In this document: one piece after another, positions 43,524 to 52,808 of the stretch
Numbering within the stretch: position 1 is the stretch's first letter
Layout of the letters: each line of letters begins with the position of its first letter
Assembly: GCF_002321025.1 (NCBI RefSeq)
Contig: NZ_DCLL01000027.1
Location: forward strand, 1 to 64,000
DNA length: 64,000 nt
Direction: 5' to 3'
From: Acinetobacter lwoffii
Lineage (GTDB): Bacteria > Pseudomonadota > Gammaproteobacteria > Pseudomonadales > Moraxellaceae
Notes under the pieces: generated by a model
Seen by the model: only the letters and a program-made list of their open reading frames with translations
Database searches by the model: none
Told to the model about the DNA's origin: nothing
Position numbers and translations under genes: made by a program

Positions 43524-44765
43524 ATGGTTATGTTCAAACCAATCTCGCTGTATATAGGGTTGAAATATACTCGCGCACGGCGTAGTAACCACTTCATTTC
43601 TTTTATCGCGTTGGTCTCAATGATCGGCCTCACGCTCGGTGTGGCAGTCCTCATTACAGTGTTGTCTGTGATGAATGGTTTTGACCGAGAGTTAAAGAAT
43701 CGTGTCTTAGGAATGATACCTCAAGCGACTGTTTCCTCAACACAAATTTTAACAAATTGGCCGGAACTTGCAAAGCAAATTGAAGGGCATGAACATGTCC
43801 AGGGAGTCGCACCTTTTACTCAATTACAAGGCATGCTGACTGCACAGGGTCAGGTCGCCGGCATTATGGTCAGCGGGATCGAACCCGAGTATGAGAAAAA
43901 AGTATCAATCATACAAAACCATATGGTTGAGGGCAGTATCGACAGCCTGAAAAAAGGTGAATTTGGTATTGTTTTGGGCAAGCAAATGACCGACGCCATG
44001 GGTGTGGGTTTAAATGACAATATTACTCTGGTTCTGCCAGAAGCGACCCCTTCACCAGCTGGTGTCGTCCCGCGTTTCAAGCGTTTTAAAGTGGTGGGAA
44101 TCTTCAGTATTGGTGCTGAAGTTGACTCGATGATGGGTTATATCGCTTTAAATGATGCCTCGACTTTGCTGCGTCTGCCGGATGGTGCGCAGGGTGTTCG
44201 TATGAAGCTAGATGATATTTTCCTGGCACCACAAGTGTCTCAGGAAATTGTGCGTGATTTACCAGGGAATTTCTATGCTTCGGACTGGACTTATACGCAT
44301 GGTAATCTGTTCAGTGCGATTCAGATGGAAAAGGCCATGGTCAGCCTGCTTTTATTCCTGATCGTTCTAGTCGCGGCATTTAATATTGTGTCTTCACTGG
44401 TCATGGTGGTGACGGATAAAAAATCGGACATCGCTATTTTGCGGACTTTAGGTGCTTCACCTGCGACCATTACTAAAATCTTTATGGTGCAAGGTACCGT
44501 GATTGGGGTGATTGGAACTTGCGCAGGGGCTATCCTCGGGATTATTGCGGCAACCAGTATCAGTAGCTTTATTGGCTGGCTCAACAATACTTTAGGCCTG
44601 AATATGTTTGATGCCTATTTTATTAACTACTTACCTTCGTATCTGCGCTGGCAAGATGTTCTGGTGATTGTTGGTTTATCACTGGCCTTAAGTTTTGTCG
44701 CAACGATTTACCCCGCTTTACGTGCAGCTAAAATTCAACCGGCAGAGGCTTTGCGTTATGAGTAA
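43524..44765 (+). CDS. lolF: Lipoprotein-releasing ABC transporter permease (LolF type)
   Basis: This 413-residue permease releases outer-membrane lipoproteins from the inner membrane to LolA. It has one N-terminal helix, a large periplasmic domain (about 50-270) and three C-terminal helices ending in TIYPALRAAKIQPAEALRYE. The N-terminal LKYTRARRSNHFISFI is family-typical. Only one permease gene accompanies lolD, as in Acinetobacter and Francisella, where a hybrid LolF replaces LolC and LolE. lolD overlaps its end by 8 bases. An alternative ATG lies two codons downstream. Confidence 0.93.
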   Translation: MVMFKPISLYIGLKYTRARRSNHFISFIALVSMIGLTLGVAVLITVLSVMNGFDRELKNRVLGMIPQATVSSTQILTNWPELAKQIEGHEHVQGVAPFTQLQGMLTAQGQVAGIMVSGIEPEYEKKVSIIQNHMVEGSIDSLKKGEFGIVLGKQMTDAMGVGLNDNITLVLPEATPSPAGVVPRFKRFKVVGIFSIGAEVDSMMGYIALNDASTLLRLPDGAQGVRMKLDDIFLAPQVSQEIVRDLPGNFYASDWTYTHGNLFSAIQMEKAMVSLLLFLIVLVAAFNIVSSLVMVVTDKKSDIAILRTLGASPATITKIFMVQGTVIGVIGTCAGAILGIIAATSISSFIGWLNNTLGLNMFDAYFINYLPSYLRWQDVLVIVGLSLALSFVATIYPALRAAKIQPAEALRYE

Positions 44766-45441
44766 TCTGATTTTAGATGCCCAGAATATTCACAAATCCT
44801 TTACCGATGGCAAGGCCACTGTCGATGTGATTCGCGGCTTGTCGCTACAGGTAAAAGCAGGTGAGTTTGTTTCGATTGTAGGTTCAAGTGGTTCAGGCAA
44901 AAGTACCTTATTACATGTTTTGGGTGGATTGGATCGCCCGACGTCAGGTCAGGTCATGGTGAATGGCCGCCGTTTTGATACCTTGTCTGAAGCAGAACGC
45001 GGTTATGTGCGGAATGAGCATTTGGGCTTTGTTTATCAGTTTCATCACCTGTTGCCAGAATTTACGGCACTGGAAAATGTGGCCATGCCGCTGATGTTAC
45101 GCGACAACATGAAGTTTAAGGAAGCCAAACAGCAGGCCGAATATTTGCTGGAACGTGTTGGTCTTTCGCATCGTCTGACTCACAAGCCGGGTGAATTATC
45201 CGGAGGTGAGCGTCAGCGTGTAGCTTTGGCGCGTGCAGTGGTCGGTAAACCTAAACTGATGATGGCCGATGAACCGACCGGAAATCTAGACCGCAAGACT
45301 GCAGCAAAGATTTTTGAACTGCTGACCGAATTGCAACGTGAGTTCAATATGGCGATGCTGATTGTGACGCATGATGAACAGCTAGCCCATGCAGCAGATC
45401 GGATTTTACATATGCAGGATGGTCTCTGGATTGAACCATAA
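44758..45441 (+). CDS. lolD: Lipoprotein-releasing ABC transporter ATPase
   Basis: This 227-residue ATPase drives lipoprotein release. It has Walker A GSSGSGKST, the Q-loop in YQFHHLLPEFTALENVAMP (a LolD/MacB-type motif), signature LSGGERQRVALARA, Walker B MMADEPTGNLD and the H-loop VTHDEQLA. The start at 44758 overlaps the lolF stop by 8 bases. A longer frame from 44695 lies inside lolF and is rejected. Confidence 0.96.
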   Translation: MSNLILDAQNIHKSFTDGKATVDVIRGLSLQVKAGEFVSIVGSSGSGKSTLLHVLGGLDRPTSGQVMVNGRRFDTLSEAERGYVRNEHLGFVYQFHHLLPEFTALENVAMPLMLRDNMKFKEAKQQAEYLLERVGLSHRLTHKPGELSGGERQRVALARAVVGKPKLMMADEPTGNLDRKTAAKIFELLTELQREFNMAMLIVTHDEQLAHAADRILHMQDGLWIEP

Positions 45442-45467
45442 ATAACGAGAATATTCGCATTTGATTG

Positions 45468-45490
45468 AAGCTCACTCCGGTGGGCTTTAT
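45468..45490 (+). terminator. Probable terminator after lolD
   Basis: AAGCTCAC-TCCG-GTGGGCTT is an 8-bp stem with one wobble pair, followed by TATTATT. The T tract is weak. Confidence 0.55.
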
Positions 45491-45527
45491 TATTGGGCAA
45501 AATAATAACAAGACAGAATAAGATTCA

Positions 45528-47990
45528 ATGTTGCAGTGGCTATGTATTGGCTGGATTTTAGGCCTTGCGTGTATGGGGAAAAGTTTCCTGTCTGTTCAAC
45601 TGAGCGGAACGGCAGTTTTGATCGTTGCGCTGTTGTGGTATCTGTGTTGCCATAAATTAAAGCTCATCTTGAATACACCACTGCGAAGCTTGTTGATCAC
45701 TGGATCAAGCCTGCTTTTGGGACTATTTTTAGGTCATGCTTATGCCAATCTGCAACTGGCTGAACGTTTATCCAAGCGAGAACACGAGGTATCTGAAAAA
45801 GAAATCGTGGTCTATATCAAAGAGCTGAATAAACTGGGCGATCAGAATATCCAGCAAGCCCTGCATGTGCTTAACCCTGATGGCACTACAGTTAAGTGGA
45901 TGGGTTTTCTGCCAGTTTCAGATCCTGTCATATCCAGTTTAGGAAATGATGTAACCAAACAGCAGACTCTTGAACTGGGACACTATTATTTATTACAAGG
46001 CCAGATTCGACCTAACCATAGTTATGCGACACCGGGTGCTTTTGATGCAGAAAAATGGGCCTTGCAGCAAAATGTTATGGCCGGGTTTAGGATTAAACAT
46101 ATCCAAGAGTTGCAACCGCAACAACTCTATGCACTAGGTCATGCTAAATATCTACGTCAGCAGAAAAATTTGAATCAGCGATTTTTGCTTTGGGTAGAAC
46201 AGCAGCGACTGACCTTAAGAGAGTTTGTGGCCACACAACCAGTACAGCAGAAAGGCTTGTTACTGGCTCTATTAAGTGGTGATGAAAGTCTCTTGGATCA
46301 AGCGACGGAACAGCAATTCCAGCGTTTTGGCATGAGTCATTTACTGGCGATTTCCGGACCGCATGTCCTGATCTTTGCCTTTATCGTTTGTGGAGCGTTG
46401 CAATATCTGATTTCAAGGTACGTACCGCAGATTTATCTGAAATGGCCAAGGCAGTATTTTTTGAGTCTGCCTTTTTTGTTATGTGTATTGCTGTATTGTG
46501 CCTTTGTCGGTTTTGAAATTCCGGCGTTACGCACTTTACTGATTTGTGTGATTGTGACTTTTACGCTGCTGCTCAGGCAAAGTATGCAGCCATTAAAACT
46601 GCTGATTTTAAGTGCTGCCTTATTGTTGCTCTTTGATCCTTTTAGCATTTTGTCGGCCGCATTCTGGCTGTCTTATGGGGCCTGTTTTGTCTTGCTGCGG
46701 ATCTATCAAACCATTCAGCAGCAACCGCATCAAACAGTACAAACAGCATTACAACGACTGTATTTTGCAATAAAAGTTTTGATAGAGTCGCAGTGGAAAA
46801 TCTTTCTGGCCCTGTTTCCCTTAATGATGTTGTTTTTTAAGCAGGTGGCTTGGATTACCCCGCTAAGCAACCTGGTGGCTATCCCGTGGATTGGCCTGCT
46901 GATAGTTCCCGTAGATATTCTGGCGGCTTTATTATTTTTCATTTCTGAACCACTTTCGAGTCTGCTGTTTCAGCTCAATGATATTTTTATTCATATACTG
47001 CTGGCATTTTTGAATCTGCTTGATCGGCTGTTTGCACCGCAACTGATTCCTGTGGCCATGAATGTCTGGATGATTGCTCTATGTATTTTGGGCTTATTAA
47101 TTGTCTTTTTGCCGCGTGGCTTAGTGCCCAAAAGCTGGACAGCACTTGCCTGTTTACCACTGTGCATTCCTCAACTTAATCAGCATGCATTTCAGCTGTC
47201 TGTTCTGGATGTCGGGCAGGGACAGGCCATCTTCATTCGGGAAGGGCAAAAGAGCATGATGATCGATATGGGCGGTTATTATAATGAAGAAAAATTCAGT
47301 ATTGGTCGGCAAGTGATTATGCCATTTTTGTCTGTGCAAGGTGTTGGAGAACTGGATCAACTGATTTTGACCCATCTGGATCAGGACCATAGCGGTGCAT
47401 ATCACAGCATTAAAGATCAACTAAACATCCGACAAGTGTCATCCAATCAGATGCCTGAAACAGCTGCTTCTTCAAGTTTTCAGTTTTGTTATGCAGGACA
47501 GCAATGGCAATGGTCTGAGACGATTAACTTTAAAATTCTGGCACCTCGGCAGCAGCAGTTAAATACGCCAAACTTCAATAAAAACGACCGCTCTTGTGTG
47601 ATATATCTGCAAGTTAAAAATGCCGGACCGTATCAAAACTTTTTACTGACGGGGGATGCGGGTTGGGAAACTGAATATCAGCTGCTCCAAGACTATCCCG
47701 AACTTCAGGTCGATGTGCTGATACTCGGGCATCATGGCAGTCAGCACAGTTCAGCCTATCAATTTTTAGAAGTTTTGCGGCCTAAATTGACGATTGCCTC
47801 GGCTGGGAAATTTAACCGTTATGGCCACCCGAGCCAACTGACCCAGCAACGGTTGAAAGCACTTAATATTCCCTTATTGACCACAGCAGAACAGGGGAGT
47901 GTGCACTTCCAGCAACAAGGCTCAAAACTGGTGCTTTCTGCCGAACGACATGAATGGCAGTGGTTGTATCGTCAGCCCTTAAGTGACTGA
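45528..47990 (+). CDS. comEC: ComEC/Rec2 DNA-uptake channel
   Basis: This 820-residue inner-membrane protein carries incoming single-stranded DNA during natural transformation. An N-terminal helix region and DUF4131-like soluble domain (about 1-220) precede the competence channel domain (about 240-540, with MSHLLAISGPHVL). A C-terminal metallo-beta-lactamase-like domain (about 545-800) has THLDQDHSG and GHHGSQHSS, so its metal site seems intact and may degrade the second strand. Its 3' end overlaps the convergent acyltransferase gene by 12 bases. Confidence 0.95.
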   Translation: MLQWLCIGWILGLACMGKSFLSVQLSGTAVLIVALLWYLCCHKLKLILNTPLRSLLITGSSLLLGLFLGHAYANLQLAERLSKREHEVSEKEIVVYIKELNKLGDQNIQQALHVLNPDGTTVKWMGFLPVSDPVISSLGNDVTKQQTLELGHYYLLQGQIRPNHSYATPGAFDAEKWALQQNVMAGFRIKHIQELQPQQLYALGHAKYLRQQKNLNQRFLLWVEQQRLTLREFVATQPVQQKGLLLALLSGDESLLDQATEQQFQRFGMSHLLAISGPHVLIFAFIVCGALQYLISRYVPQIYLKWPRQYFLSLPFLLCVLLYCAFVGFEIPALRTLLICVIVTFTLLLRQSMQPLKLLILSAALLLLFDPFSILSAAFWLSYGACFVLLRIYQTIQQQPHQTVQTALQRLYFAIKVLIESQWKIFLALFPLMMLFFKQVAWITPLSNLVAIPWIGLLIVPVDILAALLFFISEPLSSLLFQLNDIFIHILLAFLNLLDRLFAPQLIPVAMNVWMIALCILGLLIVFLPRGLVPKSWTALACLPLCIPQLNQHAFQLSVLDVGQGQAIFIREGQKSMMIDMGGYYNEEKFSIGRQVIMPFLSVQGVGELDQLILTHLDQDHSGAYHSIKDQLNIRQVSSNQMPETAASSSFQFCYAGQQWQWSETINFKILAPRQQQLNTPNFNKNDRSCVIYLQVKNAGPYQNFLLTGDAGWETEYQLLQDYPELQVDVLILGHHGSQHSSAYQFLEVLRPKLTIASAGKFNRYGHPSQLTQQRLKALNIPLLTTAEQGSVHFQQQGSKLVLSAERHEWQWLYRQPLSD

Positions 47991-48953
47991 TTCCAATATG
48001 GGCGAAACTTTATGTAGTTCTTGAGTTCTTAATGCATTTACTTTGCCCAAAGCTTGTTCATGCTCAAGTTTGTAGAGATTTCCCAAGTCTTGATGCGCAT
48101 TAAAGCGTTTATAACTCCAATGATAATGTTCCGGATGGCGACGAATTAAATTTTCAATACTATTGATAATGACTTGTGTGCCTTGATTGGCATTGCCATT
48201 ATAAATTTTTTCATCAACTGCTTCGATAAAAATATCGAATCCATCTTCAGTATTACGTAGAGCATATAAAAACAGGGCACGCGCTTTGGTCTTTTGAATC
48301 AGCTTAGCACTCAAATTACTCGTAGCTAAAGGCACACCGAAATATGGAATATATTCACCACCGATATTCGGGGTATGATCCGGCAGGATGACCGTAGTAC
48401 CGCCTTGTTTTAAGGCCTTAAAAATCTGACGGACGCCCGATTCATCAGTCGGTACCAGATGCGCCTGTTCCCGGCTACGGGCAGCCCGTACAAATTGATC
48501 TGCAGCCTGATTTTTCACAGGTTTATACATAATGGTCATTGAAGTGAACTGGGCAATATAGGCATTCATAATTTCCCAGGTACCAAAATGCGGCACGATT
48601 AACACGAGGCCTTTATTTTGTGCAATGGCATCATGAAGTAGATCTTCGCCAATAACGCGATGAACGCGTTTAAGATTTTTCTGATTGCTTGAGCCCCAAA
48701 TAGTAAAGAACTCGAAATATGACATTAATTCATTGCGAACCGCAGCACGGTTAATCTGTTCACGTTCCTGATTAGACAGTTCTGAAAGACTGATTTCAAG
48801 GTTCAGACGAATGACTTCCGAAGTTTTAGTGACTTTAAAACTGTTCACAATAAAGGCCAGAATACGGGCCATCCAGCGAGAAACCGGAAGCGGTTGGCGG
48901 CTAATGTATTTGAGTAATCCGTAAGCTGAATTCCGTGAGCCCTGTTTCGTCAT
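47979..48953 (-). CDS. LpxL/LpxM-family lysophospholipid acyltransferase
   Basis: This 324-residue protein belongs to the lipid A late-acyltransferase family. The HX4E catalytic motif is HFGTWE near residue 120, preceded by KGLVLIVPHFG. Further motifs are TVILPDHTPNIGGEYIPYFGVP and the C-terminal NLIRRHPEHYHWSYKRF, where lipid A acyltransferases have HPEQW-like sequences. A single N-terminal hydrophobic stretch anchors it to the inner membrane. Whether it acts on lipid A or another lysophospholipid cannot be told from sequence. Its last codons overlap comEC tail to tail. Confidence 0.9.
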   Translation of the reverse strand: MTKQGSRNSAYGLLKYISRQPLPVSRWMARILAFIVNSFKVTKTSEVIRLNLEISLSELSNQEREQINRAAVRNELMSYFEFFTIWGSSNQKNLKRVHRVIGEDLLHDAIAQNKGLVLIVPHFGTWEIMNAYIAQFTSMTIMYKPVKNQAADQFVRAARSREQAHLVPTDESGVRQIFKALKQGGTTVILPDHTPNIGGEYIPYFGVPLATSNLSAKLIQKTKARALFLYALRNTEDGFDIFIEAVDEKIYNGNANQGTQVIINSIENLIRRHPEHYHWSYKRFNAHQDLGNLYKLEHEQALGKVNALRTQELHKVSPILESVT

Positions 48954-49078
48954 TGATTTCGTCTAAGTACAAAAAAAGAGAACAAAATTTATTATAGGCG
49001 AAAACGTTTTGTTTAGACAGAATTACCCGATTCAGTGTATATAATGGATTCAATATAAATCAATTTATTGGATTATTT

Positions 49079-50101
49079 ATGTCCGATTGGCCACCAAAAC
49101 CTGAAAATCAAATACAAAATACGCAACAGCCAGTTCAACCGACTGGTCCGGAATGGAAACTGCTGGAAAAAGCAGTTTTAGCTTCTGTTGAAGAACAGCG
49201 CCGTGCGCGCCGTTGGGGAATTTTCTTTAAATTTCTGACTTTTGCTTATCTGCTTGTCGTCATTTTGGCATTAGGCAAAAGCTGTAGTTCAGTTTCTTCA
49301 GATGCTAGCGCTGCTGCGGGTTCGCATATCGCAGTCGTGGATATAGTGGGTACGATTGCTGCTGACAAACAGAGTGTGAACAGTAGCAATACTATCAAAT
49401 CATTGAAAAAAGCCTTTGAAAATAAACAAAGTAAAGCAGTGGTGCTGAATATTAACTCACCTGGCGGTTCGCCGGTACAGTCGGATGAAATCTGGCAGGA
49501 AATTCAGTATCTGAAAAAACAGTATCCTGGGAAAAAACTGTATGCCGTGATTGGCGATACTGGGGCTTCAGGTGCTTATTATATTGCTTCAGCTGCGGAC
49601 GAAATTATTGTCAATCCATCGAGCTTGGTCGGTTCAATTGGGGTGATCATGCCGAATTATGGCGTGACTAATCTATTGCAAAAATTAGGTGTTGAAGATC
49701 GCACTATGACCTCAGGCGAAAACAAAGCCTTACTGTCGATGACTCAGCCAGTTGATCCTGCGCAAAAAGCTCATGTACAGGGTGTGCTAGATAATGTGCA
49801 TGGTCACTTTATTAATGCAGTGAAACAGGGACGTGGGGCTAAGTTGAAATCCAATGATCCTGCCATTTTCTCTGGCTTGTTCTGGACCGGTGATCAGGCG
49901 GTGAAATTAGGTATTGCGGATCGTATCGGTAGCTTAAATACCTTGAAACGTGAACTGAAAACTGAAAAAGCGTTGAATTACACCATTGAATATAGTCCAT
50001 TTGAATCAGTCTTGGGTCGTATGGGGTCATCGATTGGGGATGGAATTGCTTCTTCGGTTGCACAGAAGCTTCAGTCAGAAAACAGCACGACACTGCAATG
50101 A
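49079..50101 (+). CDS. sppA: S49-family signal peptide peptidase (SppA-like)
   Basis: This 340-residue membrane peptidase cleaves leftover signal peptides. After a cytoplasmic N-terminus of about 45 residues there is one helix (about 49-68), then a periplasmic domain. The nucleophile serine lies in DTGASGAYYIASAADEI and a catalytic lysine in GENKALLSM. It is the short form with one protease domain. Its stop overlaps the next start (ATGA), which couples it to a hydrolase gene. Confidence 0.92.
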   Translation: MSDWPPKPENQIQNTQQPVQPTGPEWKLLEKAVLASVEEQRRARRWGIFFKFLTFAYLLVVILALGKSCSSVSSDASAAAGSHIAVVDIVGTIAADKQSVNSSNTIKSLKKAFENKQSKAVVLNINSPGGSPVQSDEIWQEIQYLKKQYPGKKLYAVIGDTGASGAYYIASAADEIIVNPSSLVGSIGVIMPNYGVTNLLQKLGVEDRTMTSGENKALLSMTQPVDPAQKAHVQGVLDNVHGHFINAVKQGRGAKLKSNDPAIFSGLFWTGDQAVKLGIADRIGSLNTLKRELKTEKALNYTIEYSPFESVLGRMGSSIGDGIASSVAQKLQSENSTTLQ

Positions 50102-50901
50102 AACCACTGATTCATTTCGCGCACGCCAATGGCGTGCCATCCAAAGTCTATAAAAAGCTGTTTGATGGATTGCAAGATGATTACGATATTATCTATGTGC
50201 CGCTTTTAGGGCCAGATAAGCGTTATCCGATTGATAACCATTGGAAAAGCCTGACCCAGCAAGTGATTGATAGTATTGTGCGCCAGTCACATGGGCGACC
50301 TGTCATTGGTCTGGGGCATTCTTTGGGATCCGTGTTAACTCTGCAGGCGGCTTTGCAGCGCCCAGAGCTGTTTTCGCAAATGATCATGCTGGACCCGCCG
50401 ATGATTATGGGTAAAGAAGCCTTTGCCTTACATATTGCAAAGACTTTGCGCTTAAAAGCATTGGATAAAATGTCTCCAGCAGGTCTGTCGAAACGCCGTC
50501 GTGACCATTGGGATTCACGTGAACAAGCCGCTGAATTGCTGCGCCCTAAAGGTTTTTATCAGGATTTTGATGCGGATTGTTTCCAAGCTTATATTGACCA
50601 TGCCTTGCAGGAGGATCCCATCCGGGGTGGAGTAGAACTCACTATCCCTAAAAGGGATGAGGTCGCAGTCTTTAGAACCAATCCGTCGCTATGGTGGTTG
50701 CCTCAGGCAAAACCAAAAATTCCTGTGCATCTGGTCGTTGCCGAGAAAGGTCCATTTCTGGCCCGCAAGTTCCCGCAGCAAGTGCAAAAGAAGTTTGGTA
50801 TTCCTTTTACCGTGGTGGATGGTGGACATATGTTCCCATTGGAACAACCTGATCAAGTAGCTGGCTTGGTCAAACAGCTGATTCAGCAACAGTCTGCTTG
50901 A
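50098..50901 (+). CDS. Alpha/beta-hydrolase
   Basis: This 267-residue hydrolase opens with LIHFAHANGVPSKVY, has the nucleophile elbow GLGHSLGS near residue 75, a late acid region and a histidine in DGGHMFPLEQPDQVA. The triad therefore seems complete. The substrate is unknown; HFAHANG-type members include esterases and lipases. Translational coupling to the S49 peptidase suggests a shared envelope-related function, but this is inference. Confidence 0.88.
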   Translation: MKPLIHFAHANGVPSKVYKKLFDGLQDDYDIIYVPLLGPDKRYPIDNHWKSLTQQVIDSIVRQSHGRPVIGLGHSLGSVLTLQAALQRPELFSQMIMLDPPMIMGKEAFALHIAKTLRLKALDKMSPAGLSKRRRDHWDSREQAAELLRPKGFYQDFDADCFQAYIDHALQEDPIRGGVELTIPKRDEVAVFRTNPSLWWLPQAKPKIPVHLVVAEKGPFLARKFPQQVQKKFGIPFTVVDGGHMFPLEQPDQVAGLVKQLIQQQSA

Positions 50902-50922
50902 ATTATTGAATATATTGGAAAT

Positions 50923-50952
50923 AAAAAAACGCATCCGAGGATGCGTTTTTTT
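50923..50952. terminator. Bidirectional terminator between hydrolase and purN
   Basis: AAAAAAACGCATCC and GGATGCGTTTTTTT pair almost without loop, with A and T runs on both sides, between two convergent genes. Confidence 0.93.
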
Positions 50953-50966
50953 ATATCTAAATTTTT

Positions 50967-51596
50967 TTAGAACTTGCAGAATTGAACAGGCGCTTGCATT
51001 TTCTCATTTCGATATAACACACCATCTTTAGTATGTTGAATCGTTCCGTTACAAATCCATTCTACGACTTGTGGATAGATCACATGCTCAAGGCTATGCA
51101 CACGTGTTGCCAAACTTTCTACCGTATCATGATGAGAAACCTTGAGAACACCTTGGGCAAGCGCTTGGCCTGCATCCAGTTCAGCCGTAACATAATGCAC
51201 CGTACAACCGTGCAGAACATCACCGGTATTGAGTACACGCTGATGCGTATGCATGCCTTTATAATAAGGCAACAGGGAAGGGTGAATATTTAACATTTTT
51301 CCTTCCCAGGCTTTCACAAATTTTTCACTTAAAATTCGCATAAAGCCGGCAAGTACCACCAGATCCACATCCCAGTCCAAAAGCTGTTGATGCATGACAT
51401 CATCAAAAGCTTCACGGTTTGGATATTGCTTGTGTTCAATAACTGCAGTCTGAATGCCTGCCTGTTGTGCACGCGTTAAAGCAAAGGCTTCAGGTTTGTT
51501 GGAAATCACGCCCACAATTTGCCCTGAAAGATTGGCATCAATCAAGGCTTGCAGATTTGATCCACTACCTGAAACAAGTACAGCAATTTTAATCAT
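50967..51596 (-). CDS. purN: Phosphoribosylglycinamide formyltransferase
   Basis: This 209-residue enzyme transfers a formyl group from 10-formyl-THF to GAR in purine synthesis. The N-terminal KIAVLVSGSGSNLQALID is typical. The catalytic asparagine and histidine lie in MLNIHPSLLPYYKG and the aspartate in AELDAGQALAQG. It follows purM by 6 bases on the same strand, the standard purMN operon. Confidence 0.97.
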   Translation of the reverse strand: MIKIAVLVSGSGSNLQALIDANLSGQIVGVISNKPEAFALTRAQQAGIQTAVIEHKQYPNREAFDDVMHQQLLDWDVDLVVLAGFMRILSEKFVKAWEGKMLNIHPSLLPYYKGMHTHQRVLNTGDVLHGCTVHYVTAELDAGQALAQGVLKVSHHDTVESLATRVHSLEHVIYPQVVEWICNGTIQHTKDGVLYRNEKMQAPVQFCKF

Positions 51597-51602
51597 GCGA
51601 AA

Positions 51603-52673
51603 TTACGCAAAGATCACACGAATTTTTTCGTCTGCATCTGCAACTGATTCAGCATTGTCTTGAATCTGACCCATCGCCCATGCTTTTTCGCCAAGCTGGT
51701 TGAGTAATTCAACAGTTTTGTCTGCATCAGCTGCATCAACAACCAGCACCATGCCGACGCCACAGTTGAAAGTACGATACATTTCAAATTGTTCTACGCC
51801 GCCTTCACGTTGTAGAAGTTTGAATAGCTCAGGCCATTCCCAAGAAGATTCATTTACCAACGCTTGAGCACCGTTTGGAAGTACGCGAGGTAAGTTACCT
51901 GGTAAACCACCACCGGTGATGTGTGCCATCGCATGGACATCAACGTGTTTTAACAGTTCAAGAATTGGTTTTACATAAATGCGTGTTGGTTCCATTGCAA
52001 CATCTGCAAGTGGGCGGCCATCGACGATTTGATTCAGGTCAACGTTTTTCACGTCCAGGATTTTACGAAGCAGTGAGTAGCCGTTTGAGTGCGCACCTGA
52101 AGAAGCTACACCAATTAAAATGTCACCCGCTTTGACTTTAGAGCCATCAATAATTTTACTTTGCTCAACAACACCGACACAGAAACCTGCAAGATCGTAA
52201 TCTTCTCCTTCATACATGCCTGGCATTTCAGCAGTTTCACCGCCAACTAATGCACAGCCAGCAAGTTCACAACCAGCGCCAATACCAGTGACTACATTTG
52301 CAGCAACATCAACATTTAAGTGACCAGTTGCATAATAATCAAGGAAGAACAGTGGTTCAGCACCACAGACAAGAAGGTCATTCACGCACATTGCAACCAA
52401 GTCTTGACCAATTGTGTCATGACGGTTCAAATTCAGTGCCAGACGTAATTTTGTACCAACACCATCTGTGCCAGATACGAGAACAGGTTCTTCATAACCT
52501 TTAGGAATTTTACAAAGTGCACCAAAGCCACCTAGACCGCCCATAACTTCGGGACGTGAGGTACGCTTAGCGACAGATTTGATACGATCGACTAACGCGT
52601 CGCCCGCCTCAATGTCGACACCTGCATCTTTGTAGCTTAAACCAGTGTTTGGGGTAGAAGTTGAGTTGCTCAT
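51603..52673 (-). CDS. purM: Phosphoribosylformylglycinamidine cyclo-ligase (AIR synthetase)
   Basis: This 356-residue ATP-dependent cyclase makes AIR from FGAM in purine synthesis. Family motifs are LSYKDAGVDIEAGD near the start, VSGTDGVGTKL, GGETAEMPGMY and HITGGGLPGNLPRV. The ATG has GGAG upstream. It is divergent from a PerM-family gene and upstream of purN. Confidence 0.98.
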   Translation of the reverse strand: MSNSTSTPNTGLSYKDAGVDIEAGDALVDRIKSVAKRTSRPEVMGGLGGFGALCKIPKGYEEPVLVSGTDGVGTKLRLALNLNRHDTIGQDLVAMCVNDLLVCGAEPLFFLDYYATGHLNVDVAANVVTGIGAGCELAGCALVGGETAEMPGMYEGEDYDLAGFCVGVVEQSKIIDGSKVKAGDILIGVASSGAHSNGYSLLRKILDVKNVDLNQIVDGRPLADVAMEPTRIYVKPILELLKHVDVHAMAHITGGGLPGNLPRVLPNGAQALVNESSWEWPELFKLLQREGGVEQFEMYRTFNCGVGMVLVVDAADADKTVELLNQLGEKAWAMGQIQDNAESVADADEKIRVIFA

Positions 52674-52808
52674 AATGAAGTCTCCGCATTCGCGGGTGCG
52701 ATTATAACCTGAATATGTAAAACTCTTATGGTATTTGTGGCCTAAAATGCTATCTTTATTAAAATATTTTAATTTTTAGAATGATTAATAGAGAAAAGGC
52801 AAGATTCT

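Noticed and set aside
44695..44757. Longer LolD N-terminus
   Set aside because: The extra codons lie inside lolF in another frame; the ATG at 44758 gives the family-typical start with an 8-base overlap.
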